From contig JACGCN010000006.1 of assembly GCA_014905825.1 (NCBI GenBank), positions 806,001 to 870,000 of the forward strand: a stretch of 64,000 nt of DNA. The letters run 5' to 3'. This stretch comes from Lyophyllum atratum (taxonomy: Eukaryota > Basidiomycota > Agaricomycetes > Agaricales > Lyophyllaceae). Positions 11,346 to 23,182 of this stretch are shown piece by piece. Numbering within the stretch: position 1 is the first letter of the stretch; the number at the start of each line of letters is the position of its first letter. The notes beneath the pieces are model-generated. The model did not search any database. It saw only the letters and a program-made list of their open reading frames with translations, and had not been told where the DNA came from. Position numbers and translations under genes: made by a program.

Positions 11346-13487
11346 ATGTTTGCAAAATCCACAAAACGGGATCGCAATGCCCCAACTGAGGCCGAGTACT
11401 CAGAACCACTGCTAGGCTCGCGTGACGAGACACCTGGCGACTCCCGGACAATATTCGCCGTCGAAGATGATGATGATGAGGATGGTGTGGAGGGAACGGC
11501 ACTTCATACCGCCAGGACGGACCACAGCGTTCGCTTTCATGAGGAAGTCCAAGTTCGAGTGATAGGGCCGCCGTTGCGGTCGACTCTCGCCAGTCGCGAA
11601 GCAGGTGTGTACGTGTCTAATTCTGTTCGACCCCTGAATTGACCGATTAACACCACGACCTTTGGATCCTAGAATACGAGCTAGACTCCGATGAACTCGA
11701 CGAAGCAGACGACATTGAGCATGTCACAAGGCGGGGACATACAGACCAGACCATGCCCCTTCTCGTCGGCCTTTTCGATACTTCGGCGGCACGACGAAGT
11801 CTTGACGCACCAAATGGACATGAGATGGCAGGCGGTACTGAATATGATTTGGAGGAACTGGCTGCAAAGCCAACTGCGGGTGGTGGCTTGTTAGACTCCA
11901 TTGCCAATATGGCCAACTCGATATTAGGCGCCGGTAAAGTCCATTTCAACCCTTTCTATGTTCCTCATTGCTAACTGTTCTCTAGGCATAATTGGTATTT
12001 ATCCAAGAATTATTTATGCAGATCATCCCATAACCTACCTTCACCCTATAGGACTACCTTACGCAGTCAGCCAAGCTGGCTTCTTCATGGGACTACTGCT
12101 GCTCATATTTTTGTGTGGCGTTACAGATTGGACCATCCGCCTAATTGTTGTAAACGCGAAATTGAGTGGGCGACATTCATATATCGACATAATGGACCAT
12201 TGTTTTGGCTCCAGCGGCAGAGCAGCCGTCTCATTCTTTCAATTTTCTTTCGCCTTTGGAGGTGAGTTTACACTAGCCCGTCTTCTCATTGTACGCTGAA
12301 ACCAGCTCACAGGCATGTGCGCTTTCGGAATCATCATTGGCGACACAATACCCCACGTCATTCGCTCAATATTCCCCAATCTCTACTCAATACCCATCCT
12401 GAAGATCTTCGCTAATCGCCAGTTCATCATTGCTCTCTGTACTATCTGTGTTTCTTACCCCCTTTCGCTCTACCGTGATATCCATAAACTCTCCCGGGCG
12501 TCTGGTATCGCGCTTATTGGCATGCTTATAATCGTCATCTCCGTCATCATCGAAGGTCCGCATTCCGCACCAGAACTTAGAGGTGATCCCTCCAAGCGAT
12601 TCACGTTCGTCCAGCCTGGTATCTTTCAAGCAATTGGCGTCATCAGCTTTGCATTCGGTGAGTGGCCCTCGTTTCCCAATTCATCCTTGCATTGAACCCG
12701 TCATTCTAGTTTGTCATCATAACTCTCTTCTCATCTACGGTAGTCTTCGGACACCAACCCTAGACCGGTTTGCAAAAGTGACACATATATCAACCTTGAT
12801 TTCGCTAGTCTGCTGCATGACGCTGGCGGTGTCGGCATATCTTGTGTTCACTGATAAGACGCAAGGGAACATTCTGAACAATTTCTCCTCGGTACATCTG
12901 TCTCTGTCCCATCTTCCCAACACGTTCTGACGTTGCCCTATTCTGGTAGAACGATACCCTGATTAACGTGGCGCGTTTCTGTTTCGGTCTTAACATGTTC
13001 ACCACGCTCCCCCTCGAGCTGTTTGTTTGTAGAGAGGTAAGACTTTCTCCGTGGCTTTCCTATCTGGATGTTAAACGAGTATTAGGTCATTGAACAATAT
13101 TTCTTTTCCCATGAGGCCTACAATCAACAACGTCACATATTCTTCACATCCACCATCTTGCTCGCCTCCCTCATCGGTGAGTACTCCAACACCCTACATC
13201 TTCCCTCCCGACCTTTATTGACATCGTCCACTACAGTTGCTCTCATAACGTGCGACCTGGGAGTCATGCTTGAGATCACTGGCGGCGTCTCAGCAACGAC
13301 CCTCGCCTTCATCTTTCCCGCTGCCTGCTACTTGAAGCTCCAAGACGCTAAGGTACCCTGGTATAGCCGAACCAAACTTCCCGCCATCTTGTGTGCGGCT
13401 TTCGGTGTCACCGTGATGATCATCTCCCTGTTCCTCGCCCTAGGGAAGTCGTGGACCAAAGCAGGGAGCCCGAGAATATGCTCATAG
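11346..13487 (+). CDS. vacuolar-type amino acid transporter (AVT/SLC38 family)
   Basis: AAAP-family proton-coupled amino acid transporter; yeast AVT members export or import amino acids across the vacuole membrane. Nine exons give 564 aa: 11346-11604, 11673-11933, 11986-11994, 12052-12261, 12313-12657, 12710-12891, 12950-13036, 13086-13176, 13237-13487. About 155 acidic, disordered N-terminal residues precede the hallmark first helix (SIANMANSILGAGIIGLPYA). About eleven hydrophobic segments follow, and the protein ends just after the last helix. Exon 3 is only 9 nt and supplies the Ile-Ile of GAGIIGLPY; skipping it would remove three codons from the conserved motif. Whether it acts as exporter or importer cannot be told from sequence. 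Confidence 0.9.
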
Positions 13488-13733
13488 TTGTACTCTTGTT
13501 TTATCATGAGGGCGCTACCTCTCCTCCTAGAAGCAAAGCAGTAACTGTTACATACATGTTTCTGGTTCCGACTTTTGGACGGACATACATTCTCTATAGC
13601 GTATACAGTATAATAATGACCAGTTACGCGCACCGGGCGTTCGGTACAAAAAAAGGGCCCCTCAAGAAAAGATGTACAGTGTCAGCGGGTATTAGATATA
13701 GTCGGGCCCCAAAAAAATTGAGAAGCCATGTGA

Positions 13734-15716
13734 TCATGATACAGTTGTTGCCTCCTTCAAACCGGGAATGGCATCCAAATCCTCCACACGCGCCCCGCCG
13801 GCAAGGCTCTCCACAACCGACAGCGGCGACACGTCGAGGTCCTTGTACTCGCTCCAGACTTGCTCGACACGCACGAGTGGTCTGACATCGGGCGATGCAT
13901 CGACGGGGTCGCACACCAGGAGCCAGATCGCGTCGTATCCGCCAGCTATGATAAAGCAAAGCAGGCATAGTGAAGCAGGACATGAAAGTGACAAATCGTT
14001 AGTTGCGGAGATTCTACAGACATCCAATGGGGGACCGAAAGGAGCGGGACGTACCACCGGGAACGCCGCCTCCGATGATGCCGGCGAGGGAGATGCAGGC
14101 GTCGAGAAGTTGAGTCTGTTCAGTCGGCTCAATCGGGACACCGGCGAGTTCGCCCATCTCGCGCATCTTGGCTCGGATGGCCTAAAGGTGCAGCGTCGTT
14201 GAGTCAATCCACGCATGGCAAAGGGAGCGAAAAGGAGGTAATGGTGACATACCTGGGAGATTTCGTGGGCCTCGTAGAACTTTGTTATGATCGGACGCTC
14301 CGCCTCAGGCTGGAAAGGATTGGCGTACCACTGAACAGCACGATCAGCAAATTTACACACTTCATGGGGAAGGCACGTACCTGGATGGACTGCAGCGATG
14401 CAATGTACTTGACCGCAGTGGTATAATTTTCCGTATCCGCATCGTACAGCTTTGACAGATCAACCAGCGTCTGCGCAAGCCGCGAATTCAATTGATCGAT
14501 GGCAGTCCAAAGCGCCAGCGCTAGAAAAGACAGCAAAGCAGAACGCGTGGTCCAATGTGAGTCCAAGAATACCACACACGCCACGCAAGAAGACGGAAAA
14601 ACAGGGGTGCATGCGTACCTTCTTCGGGGTTTTCTGCTCTCCATTTGAGAACCTTGCCCACCAGGGAGGGGGTATCGCTTCCCGCGTCGACATCAGCGAG
14701 CATGAGCCTCGTCAGGGGCGGCAGCTTGAACGAGTGCACAGCATAGTCCCATGCCTGGTTCGTAGGCGAGAGCACCGGGTGCAGGGCCTGAGACCGGAGC
14801 TGCGCGGGGTTGAGGATGGGGATATAACTTGTGAGCATACGGCACTTACGGCTTCGTCGTTCATTAGTCCGTGCAGGACGGCAGGGTTGAAGCGTGTGTA
14901 GATGTGGCTGCCAAACACGGCCGCAGAGACGTCGAAGCCGCTGCCTACCTTGCCCTGCGCGAGACAGTGCACGTATTGCGCGAGGTTGTTGGCGAGCAGC
15001 CTGCCGTCACTGGAGGGGCTCGAGAGGGAGGTGGCGGGGATGCTGGATAAGTGCAGCAGCAGAGCAGATACGAGAGATGTGATCAGCGCTGCTGATGACC
15101 CGAGTCCGGTTTTGTGCACTTGTGATAGAGGGACGCCGGTGGGGGTGAAGGGCGGGATCTGGCTCAGCGACCCCAGGGTGCGCGGCAGCGCTAGCGAGGC
15201 AAGCTTTGGGATAAGATATGTCAGGAGATGCTCCAACCATCAGCAGCAAATCCCAACCTTTTCCCTTTGCGAATAAAAGTCGTTATCGCCGACGATACCG
15301 ATGTCAATGCCTTTCGCCAACTTCTCCTTCACCGAAGCGACTCCCGTAATCTCCGAGGCAAGTGTGAGGGTGCTCTGGAGAGCCAAATGAACGAATTTGT
15401 TCTTGCTAGCGCTGGGTAGATTTTTATCCGTCAGTTGGGTCCACAGAGTGGGACATTGGCGCACGTACTTGGTCGGCAAATCCTCCACTATTATCCCTGT
15501 TGCGGTCGTCGAGACTGAGTAGTCCCAAGTCGAATTCAAGAACTGGGGTGATCGCACTCTGATACGATTCGTCCCCGTTGATTCATCGTCCCGAACAACA
15601 GTGTAGAAGCGTGAAGAAGTGGACACTACCGTCCCAGAGTATTTGGGGTCCAATACTAGATAGCCCCCAGATATGAGTACCTTGCCTGGAGAGGAGACGA
15701 CGGTGGTATGGGCCAT
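13734..15716 (-). CDS. ERG8: phosphomevalonate kinase
   Basis: GHMP-family kinase converting mevalonate-5-phosphate to mevalonate-5-diphosphate in the cytosolic mevalonate pathway toward ergosterol and isoprenoids. Eight exons give 497 aa: 15716-15469, 15411-15258, 15203-14850, 14799-14619, 14520-14381, 14330-14253, 14181-14055, 13945-13734. N-terminal VSSPGKVLISGGYLVLDP, the ATP-binding glycine/serine loop KTGLGSSAALITSL, SGFDVSAAVFGS and the C-terminal GGYDAIWLL region all fit the family. The first intron is 57 nt and open in frame, so it is invisible as a frame break; I call it from GTACGT, a CTGAC branch site and CCCAG, plus the alignment with other ERG8 proteins. The start at 15716 is preferred to a Met 18 codons upstream because the protein normally begins almost directly with the GHMP strand. 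Confidence 0.93.
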
Positions 15717-15989
15717 GAGGGGGATAGATGGGGTACTCTGGGTTGAACGGGGGCCTTTATATTCGGACAACGCGTGGAGACGCGTGTAGATAATCGTTCC
15801 ACTCGGTGCGGCATGAATCCAATCTGAACAAGATGCTGATCAGATGACTCAGCAAACCAACCGATCATTGACGTCGCCCCGCGGAAGAAAAACGTTGAAA
15901 TTGCCAAGAAGTTTGTAGTTCACGTTATGGCACGCGTTCTACATTACGAGACGCGTCGTATTTCCAATGTATTTCCAACCTAATCAGTC

Positions 15990-17474
15990 CTATCGCCCAC
16001 CACGCGCAAACCACGTCTTCTGTTGCCCACATGTCGCGTTTGTGCACCCAGGACACCGGAGGGTAAACTGTGTGCTAACGGGTCCCTTCCCTGCACTACA
16101 ATCCCGCAAGTGTTGAGCGGCGATGTCGGCAAGCGCTCGGATGAACACCGGCGACTCGTTCAGCGACTCTGCACGGTGAACTTCGATGCCGAGCTGTAGG
16201 GCAGATCAAAGTGAATGAGGCAAGTATAATAAGACGCAGTCGTCAGTCGCGTCTTCTTTGTATCAGAAAAAAAGCGTTTCCTACCTCGCGTGCCTCTGCG
16301 GCGTACTCCAAATCAAGCTCGTACAGGGTCTCGATGTGATCGCTGGTGAACGCGATCGGCACCAGCACGACTTGTTTTTGCCCTAACCGTGCAAGGCCTT
16401 TCAAGGCCTCGCCGGTCTGCATGCCCATCCAAGCTGATGGACCAACTTGAGATTGCCATACCAGGCGGAACGGGTTGCTATGTCCGAGCCTATCCATGAC
16501 GGCAGAAACTGAAGCCGAGACTTCAAGTATGTACGGGTCTCCGCGGTTTACAACGGACATGGGCAGCGAATGTGCTGAGAACAAGAGGACGGTATCCTTC
16601 CGAGTAGAAGCAGGGAATTTCGCAAGGGCAGCCTCGATGTTCTGCGCTACGGCCTGTAGATTCATAACGTCAGACAGCCGTTTTTTCACACCCGAGGAGA
16701 AACTCACCTCTATGAACCCAGGATGTGTCCCCCAGCGGTCAATCACACTCCATTCAACATCCCCGGCGTCACCTGCGCTCCCCCGCCGAAACATCTCGTT
16801 CAAACTGCTCCCTGTCGTGCTGCAACTATATTGTGGATACTGCGTGAACGCAATAGCCCTCTTCACCCCGTCCGCCTTCATCTGCCGCGCAGTCTGCTCT
16901 GTCAACGGTCGGACATACCGGAAAGCCACGTACGCCTTGTGCGGGGCGGTTTCCGGATGCAGCTCATCCAGGAGCTTGGCCATGCCCTCGCCCTGGAGCT
17001 GGGTATAGTGCAAAATCGGAGAGCCACCGCCAATTTCCGTGTATTGCTTCTCGATCTGGGGGGCGCGTCGGCGGGCGATGATCGGCGCCATGAACCGTTG
17101 AAACGGGAGGGGGATGAGGTCACCGTCGGAGAAGAGGTTCTGGAGGAAGTCCTTGGTTTCGGGCACCTGCGAGACACGTCAAATCACGTAAGAAATGACA
17201 CATTTTTTTGGGGAGACGTACAGTCGCGGGGCCTCCCATGTTCATCATGACAACCGCTGTACTGCTGCTCAGCGCCTCCATTTGCGTGCAGTAACGCCCA
17301 GATACTAAATGACATACCTGTGGGACTTCAGTTTCTCGTTAGAGATAAATCAACAAGGCTAGAAGCAGAGAAGTTCTCTTACCTCTTGCCTGCTGGAGGT
17401 GCCTTGTGCAAGGACGCAAACGAGCGAGCCAGACAGCGGGTAAGAGCGGTTGTCCGTGGAGCAGCCGACGCCAT
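15990..17474 (-). CDS. HEM15: ferrochelatase
   Basis: Inserts Fe2+ into protoporphyrin IX, the last step of haem synthesis, at the mitochondrial inner membrane. Exons giving 388 aa: 17474-17383, 17264-17222, 17166-16708, 16653-16285, 16193-15990. The N-terminus is Arg/Ser-rich without acids, consistent with a mitochondrial presequence. Visible are [12 protein letters not shown], the catalytic-His segment [11 protein letters not shown], and a C-terminal C-x2-C-x4-C cluster with an upstream Cys in [13 protein letters not shown]. Together these match the four ligands of the [2Fe-2S] cluster known in animal and fission-yeast enzymes. An in-frame 54-nt intron (16654-16707) interrupts FIE|AVAQNIE. 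The first intron as modelled (118 nt) is long for this window, so an extra tiny exon could hide there. Confidence 0.93.
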
Positions 17475-18283
17475 GGTGCGGGCTGGGGAAGGCTAAGTTA
17501 CTGGGTGATGGTGGGAAGGAAACGAGGCAAGCCAGGGTCTGGCAGGGTATTACTTAAATATTTTTGGAACCTCGATTCGGAGATGCTTGCCATCCTCGAT
17601 CGGACGCCGGCATTTCAAATTCGTGTGACGATTCAGCCAATCACACCGGCTGCATAAGACGCCCGAGGACTTTTCTCAACCCACCCAGAATTCGTCTCAT
17701 AGTGTCGTAAAATATCACAGAAGCACTCTGAACTATGCATGATGTTCCATAGCGCTTTCGGGAATGAATTTAATTCATTCGAGGTAGTATTACTGTGTGA
17801 AGTTCTTTACCTCGATGTCGCTGGGTCGTAATACTCAACTTTTCTGGAAGAGGTACTCATCACATAAACCAAGGATCATGAGCGTGATGGATTTCTTAGA
17901 TGAGCGGCTTAATCTGGGACACTACACAACCTATGGTGCTCCCTTGCTTATTCACTTGAAGGCCTTTCCAACGAACGACGAGGTATCACCTTTGAAGATG
18001 CGGGCGCGTCAGCGCATGTGCACACCCTACCCAGGGGTTCGTTGGGACAAGAACAGCCGGTGCATTGTTCCTTGGGTAGACTACCTGCAGGGTTTACCTA
18101 GAAGCTAGGGCATCATGGGGAGTGATGCCTGCTATCCTCGTTCGTAATAAGGAGCTCCCAGTGGACGGCGTCGACGTATCGATAGGGTATATAGTCAGGA
18201 TAAGAATAATTGCAGGACGAATAGCGGATCCTGCTACAGACATGTTGGTTTCGTTCTTGTGGGATGCCACCACAGCTGGTGCT
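17475..18283. other. intergenic with one short unassigned open frame
   Basis: Contains the ferrochelatase promoter and the 3' flank of the F-box gene. An open frame of 103 codons on the + strand (17797-18108) has no recognised domain, no signal peptide and no supporting neighbours; I do not call it a gene. Confidence 0.45.
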
Positions 18284-19141
18284 TTATGATCGAACTAGTG
18301 GGGTCTTTACGATGGCCCGCTGGGTAAGCGCCATGATGCGCACGGTAGGTATGTATGCGAGCGATGGGTGGTTACATAGTGCGATCTCGGACGAGGAATT
18401 CTTCGGTTTAAAATAAATAGCGAGGTATCTCAAGGATCCTGCAAGGGCGTTGATGAGATTTTCGATGGCAGGAGTCTCCTCTGCAGAAACCCCATCGAAG
18501 GTCATTGACGAGATCAATTGCAGATTTGTCGTTGAAATGTCGTGGAGACGAAGCATCCAGAGCAGAAATTCATTGCATCCACCCATGAGCCGAAGGGCAT
18601 CGAGTTTGGGCGGGAGGCGGATATCGGGAGGGATTTGGACGCTGGATGATTTCCATGTAACGCCAACGAGTTGGAGCGTGCGGAGGCTAGGAAAGGAACA
18701 AACAAAGGATACCGCTTGCGCAGCAGTTTGAAACTGTATCCCTATGAGTTCTAAGTGGATTATCTTCAAATGCGGAGAGTAGGGCGGTGGAAGGGGGAGA
18801 GATTCCTTGAAGTACGAAGAGATACTGAGGATTTCGATGCTTGAAAAGGCGGCAAGGATGGCAGGAAATTTCTGTACAGATGTGCTAGAAAATCTAAACG
18901 AGGGGTGTCCAAATCTTAGCCTTTCAATGCGAGAGGGGATGGTACACAGCGGCGAGGAAAGGAGCTCGTGGAAGCTGTTTGCATTCTGCGAGTTCAATTG
19001 TACCACGGAGAGCCAACGCGATCTGCTGGGTGGAAGAAAGGCGCGAGAGACGAGTGCGCATGCTTTGAGAGTGGCGGTGTCATGGCCCGGGATGTGGCCA
19101 ACTATAGCTTCGATCAGCTCTGTTGGTAAAGTTGCAACCAT
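18284..19141 (-). CDS. F-box protein
   Basis: Predicted substrate adaptor of an SCF ubiquitin ligase; partner and substrate unknown. Single exon, 285 aa. The first 45 residues carry the F-box of mushroom type (LPTELIEAIVGHIP, then ALVSRAFLPPSR, the LCALVSR-like helix). The rest is leucine-rich with irregular repeats (SLRTLQLVGVTW, KLDALRLMGG) and no WD40 or Kelch motifs. I prefer the Met directly before VATLP; another in-frame Met lies 16 codons upstream (19189). It is shorter than many relatives (often 400-500 aa), so the C-terminus may be eroded. It is transcribed away from NAR1 with only 121 bp between start codons. Confidence 0.75.
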   Translation of the reverse strand: MVATLPTELIEAIVGHIPGHDTATLKACALVSRAFLPPSRSRWLSVVQLNSQNANSFHELLSSPLCTIPSRIERLRFGHPSFRFSSTSVQKFPAILAAFSSIEILSISSYFKESLPLPPPYSPHLKIIHLELIGIQFQTAAQAVSFVCSFPSLRTLQLVGVTWKSSSVQIPPDIRLPPKLDALRLMGGCNEFLLWMLRLHDISTTNLQLISSMTFDGVSAEETPAIENLINALAGSLRYLAIYFKPKNSSSEIALCNHPSLAYIPTVRIMALTQRAIVKTPLVRS

Positions 19142-19262
19142 GATCGAGTCATAATCAGGCCTGCTCACATAATTATGCACATTAGTCATAACAGCATCTA
19201 TTTATAACCCGACGATCTAAGCGATATTTTTACCCCTCTTACCCAACCCTTCCTCTCGGTCC
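19142..19262. promoter_or_regulatory. 121-bp bidirectional promoter, F-box / NAR1
   Basis: The start codons of two divergent genes are separated by only this interval, so it must contain both core promoters. A TATTTATAACC stretch at about 19198-19208 is the only TATA-like element I see. Confidence 0.55.
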
Positions 19263-21485
19263 ATGGCCTTCTCTGGTGCACTCGTACGTCTCTCGTTGTT
19301 GTCTCCCTTGTGTAATGAAACTAACGTTACCTAGACTCTCACAGACCTCAACGACTTCATCACACCATCGCAGGCATGTATCAAGCCCGTTCAACAGTCC
19401 AATAAACCGGAGGAGAAGGATCCTGGTGCCGCTGCTGTATGTATGCATCCAATATATATCGTGCTCTGCGATCTAAGCCACCATTTGAATGCAGACAGAA
19501 ATCCAGATAGACCGGAGCGGCGCCTACTACGAGGTGGCACCGAATGGCAATTCCATACCAAATGTAAACACTCCGGCACCAAAGAAACTGGAGCAGGCCC
19601 AGATAAATCTGAATGATTGTTTGGCGTGCTCGTACGTATACACTTCACCTTTGACTGTTCCCCTGTATTGACTCTTCGTCAGTGGCTGTATAACATCTGC
19701 TGAATCCGTCCTCATCACCCTTCAATCCCACACAGAAGTCCTTACCTTCCTCGAAGCCAACGAGAAAAACCTAGGCAACTCTCCATCTCCCGACTCTGTC
19801 ACAATCGATCCCACACAATCAACTCCTGCATCGGAACCATACAGAGTACCCGTCATATCGATATCCCCGCAAACCCTCGCCTCCCTCGCCGCAGCAGCGG
19901 CTGCATCGCCCTCTACCTCCACTTCCCCGCCCGAACATCCAACACCACGCCAGATCCTACGACGCATCCGTGCCTTCTGCATGGAGTCTCTGGGGTTTGC
20001 CTGTGTCTTCGACACAACATTTGCGCGGCATCTCGCTCTGCAAGAACATGTAGCAGAGTTCGAGGAACGCTGGCGCACTGGAGGGGAAGCTGGAGAGAGT
20101 AGTGACAATGCAGGTGGAATGGAGGCAGGAGAAAGCGCCAAGGGGCTCCCGATGTTGGCAAGTTCATGTCCTGGGTGGATTTGTTACGCTGAGAAGGCGC
20201 ATGCGGAGATGCTGCCGTTTATCTCGCGGACGAAGAGCCCGCAGCAGGTTATGGGAACGCTGGTGAAGAACTGGATTGGAGGTCGATGGGGGAAGCTGTA
20301 CGTTTGGCTCATTTGTGCACTACTTTGATCTTCGTTACTCACTAGCGCCGATACAGACCAAACGAGATCTACCACGTTACGGTCATGCCGTGTTATGACA
20401 AGAAGCTCGAGGCTTCCCGGACGGATTTCTATAATGACCTCTACGCTACGCGTGACGTCGACTGCGTCATCACTACGGGCGAGCTCGAGCTCCTCATGAA
20501 GGAAAAGTCATGGGACATCGCGCAGCCGGTCCCAGGCGAACTAGATCCTGTCAAGCTCTCAATTAGCCCTGAAGACGCCTTTGAGCCCTTCAGCAGAGAG
20601 CATCCTGCTGTGCAGCCCATAGCCACGTCTTCATCTGGATTCGGATCTGCAACTCAAATACCCACGATTCACTTCCCCGAGCTCCTCACACACATCGGTA
20701 CCTCGTCCGGCTCATATCTCCATGCCATCATCGCGCACCTCCAGGCGACTTCGCCTTTCCCTCTGACGTTGCGCGCGCAGACCGTCCGGGGGGCTGATTA
20801 TGAGGAATTCATCCTCTCGAAGAAGGCGGACACACCCGGACAGGAGGAAGTTGTGGTCTTTAAGGGTGCGAAGTGCTACGGCTTTCGCAATCTACAGAAC
20901 GTGGTACGGAGAGTGGGCCGTGAGCGGGGTGTGCGGACGACGAGTGGGGCTGCGGGAAGGCTGGGTGGGCGCGCGGGAGCTGGTGTGGCGAGGCGGTTGG
21001 GGAGGAGGGGCGCAGAGGGGAAGGAAGAGAAGGAGAGGGCGTACGATTACGTGGAGGTTATGGCGTGTCCTGGGGGATGTGTGAATGGTGGTGGGCAGCT
21101 GAAACCTGTGATTGCTGCGTCGGACGTTGTTGCTGCGCCACCATCTTTGCCTATGATGGATCCGGAGGGATACACGAGGAACTGGGAGGGGAGCGGTGTT
21201 GCGATTGGGACACAGCCAGTGATAAACGGGTCTAGTCCTGTTGATGTTACGCAGAATGCACGGTGGGGCTCGAAGGAGTGGACGAAGCGGGTTGAGGAAC
21301 AGTATTGGCGGGAGCCCTTTGCAGATACGGCGAACCAGATAGCAGACGCGCTGGCACGGCGGATTCGGGGTGATCTGTGTGGATTCGGGGACGACCTGGA
21401 GAGTGTGAAAACGCGGAGGCGGCTCTTCAGGACGGAATACCGTGCAGTAGAGAACGAGGTTGTTGGCCTCGCGGTTGTGTGGTGA
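19263..21485 (+). CDS. NAR1: cytosolic Fe-S assembly factor NAR1
   Basis: Iron-only-hydrogenase-like protein of the cytosolic iron-sulfur assembly (CIA) machinery, linking the early scaffold to the targeting complex. Five exons give 667 aa: 19263-19283, 19335-19436, 19495-19631, 19683-20297, 20357-21485. The N-terminal cluster ligands are SQAC and CLACSGC; the hydrogenase-like ligands are ASSCPGWICYAEK, VMPCYDKKLEA and MACPGGCVNGGGQ. The first exon encodes only seven residues (MAFSGAL), the usual N-terminus of this family. Several low-complexity inserts (Pro/Ser/Ala near 150-190, Gly/Arg near 500-530) make it longer than the yeast protein (about 490 aa). Confidence 0.94.
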
Positions 21486-22003
21486 ACGTGGATTAGGGCA
21501 TCTTCGGTGAGGACAGTGTATACCATTAGACGTAGCAGCACCAGCATAATACAGCGCCACTATTATGGAGTGGGATAGTGAGCTCTACAGTTAAGAAGGC
21601 AATCGCGCGATAGATGATCGAATCCGAAATCTATAAGTAAGGCTTATACTTCCCTTCCATGAGAAATGGTAATGGAGATGACGCAAATTTAATAGGGATA
21701 ACGTGTATTAAGGATTACAGGATGCTCCGGGATAGATACAGTGGCTAGTGATGAAGAAATTGGTGCTACCGTTGTTATCAAGATTGCGGAGAAGATGGTA
21801 TATATGATACTAAGTAGCTGGGTAGATTTACTGTATATGGTGGTACAAGACAACTAAGCATGGATTGGGAAATGCCGATAGTCGATTAAGCGTTGGAAAA
21901 TGCGAGAGAGCGCGATAGCAAGAGCTGACAATGATGGTCGGGACGTGCACGGTATAAATGGCAATACAATGGTGATTGTGGGCGGTGGCGCCGGTGGCGA
22001 GGG
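21486..22003. other. intergenic, NAR1 3' flank
   Basis: AT-richer than its neighbours; no coding exon, RNA or repeat recognised. It separates the convergent 3' ends of NAR1 and the small Cys-rich gene. Confidence 0.5.
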
Positions 22004-22276
22004 TCATTTACGCGGTTTTGAGCCGGGGCCTTTGAACCAGTATTCGCAGTCGTTGCAGTAGGCCTTGGTCTCTACTGTGATCTTCTGTTCATAGTCGGGC
22101 CCATAGTACTGCAGACATCGATCAGTTAAGATAAGATCGAGTCCGATCCGGCGTTGATGGTGTGGGCGTAAACTACTCACTCTTAGACAGTGGGGGCAGT
22201 GGGGGCAATTCTCCATGTGGAGGCGAGAGTTCATGCAGTACTTTGTGCCACAATCGCGCTTCGCGACAGTTCGGGT
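22004..22276 (-). CDS. small Cys-rich protein, unknown (5' exon unresolved)
   Basis: Function unknown. Two exons are well supported: 22276-22181 and 22108-22004, joined over a 72-nt intron with GTGAGT and TGCAG ends. They encode about 66 residues with six or more cysteines in paired spacing (CGTKYC, then CPHCPHC, then CNDC), ending EYWFKGPGSKPRK. An acceptor (CATAG) precedes the first of these exons, so a short upstream coding exon is expected. A Met in a good context lies near 22354-22356, but the donor is unclear. Paired Cys/His spacing suggests a small zinc-binding protein. No signal peptide is visible in the part seen. Confidence 0.5.
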   Translation of the reverse strand, partial: TRTVAKRDCGTKYCMNSRLHMENCPHCPHCLRVSSLRPHHQRRIGLDLILTDRCLQYYGPDYEQKITVETKAYCNDCEYWFKGPGSKPRK

Positions 22277-23182
22277 CTATGCAGGGTGAGCGATCTAATC
22301 GGGGAGCCAAGACGGGATCGACGAACCACAATGTAATGGCCGCACCCATGGTGGGTGCCTTCGCTGGAGAGAAGGTCAGCGGTGTTCGGATGGGTGCACT
22401 ATTAAGGACTACACACGTTGAGAGCTGGCACATCAAGTGCAGATCGGGAGGATGGTGGTGGTAACAGTCTGAGGATAAGGATGCTTGGCATCCGGCCCGA
22501 GCGGTCTAACCTCCGAGACGGCGAATCGAGTGGCTGTACACCACTTCAGGGTTCCCGAATTTCAATTGGACCGTAACCGTCCTGCGCAAACATTTCGAAG
22601 GCTATAGTGGTAGAGTTTACAGCTCTTGAATTATCAAGGTAAATATAGTTCTTGATTCTGATACAGGAAGATAGAACTGCTACGGGACGCTTCAACATGG
22701 ATGCGAATTGCAACGACGATTTTTCTGCACTGTAGCTTGCTCTGGTGAACTTATCTTGACGATGGGCTTTCAAGGAACAAGACGAAAGTAGTGACGACCA
22801 TATAAGGTATAGTTGAAGCTCTCTTGACCCACAGTCGGCATAACCCATTGGTTTTGGCTGCTACAACGTGCGAATTATGCTTCTCTCTCATAATCCACAC
22901 TCCTCCATAAAACTATGGCTGCGGGTGCCATTTAGGGCGTATGGAGCCAGAGGGCTTCCACTGTACTTCAACTTAGGACCCAAATGTGTGCCAAGTTGTA
23001 CAAGGTGACGAAGAAAGAATCAAGCCCATAATTTGTTTGTCCGAAAGTTCGCTCAGGATTATCCCTTCCAAGTTCCTCCCACGAACAACATCCATCAATC
23101 AGCTTTGCCTGTAGCTGTCATCGAAGGACTTGCGACTATGGGAGACATATAGGTGCCACTGGTGAACTTGGCAGCCCTGTCA
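22277..23182. other. intergenic between Cys-rich gene and glycosyltransferase
   Basis: Contains the likely first exon and promoter of the Cys-rich gene and the promoter of the glycosyltransferase gene. No further coding features or repeats recognised. Confidence 0.45.

Noticed and set aside
17797..18108. 103-codon open frame on the + strand
   Set aside because: No recognisable domain, no splice context and it stands alone in an intergenic region; chance cannot be excluded.
20892..21560. 222-codon open frame on the minus strand
   Set aside because: Antisense of the NAR1 last exon; composition is Arg/Pro/His-rich, as expected from a shadow.
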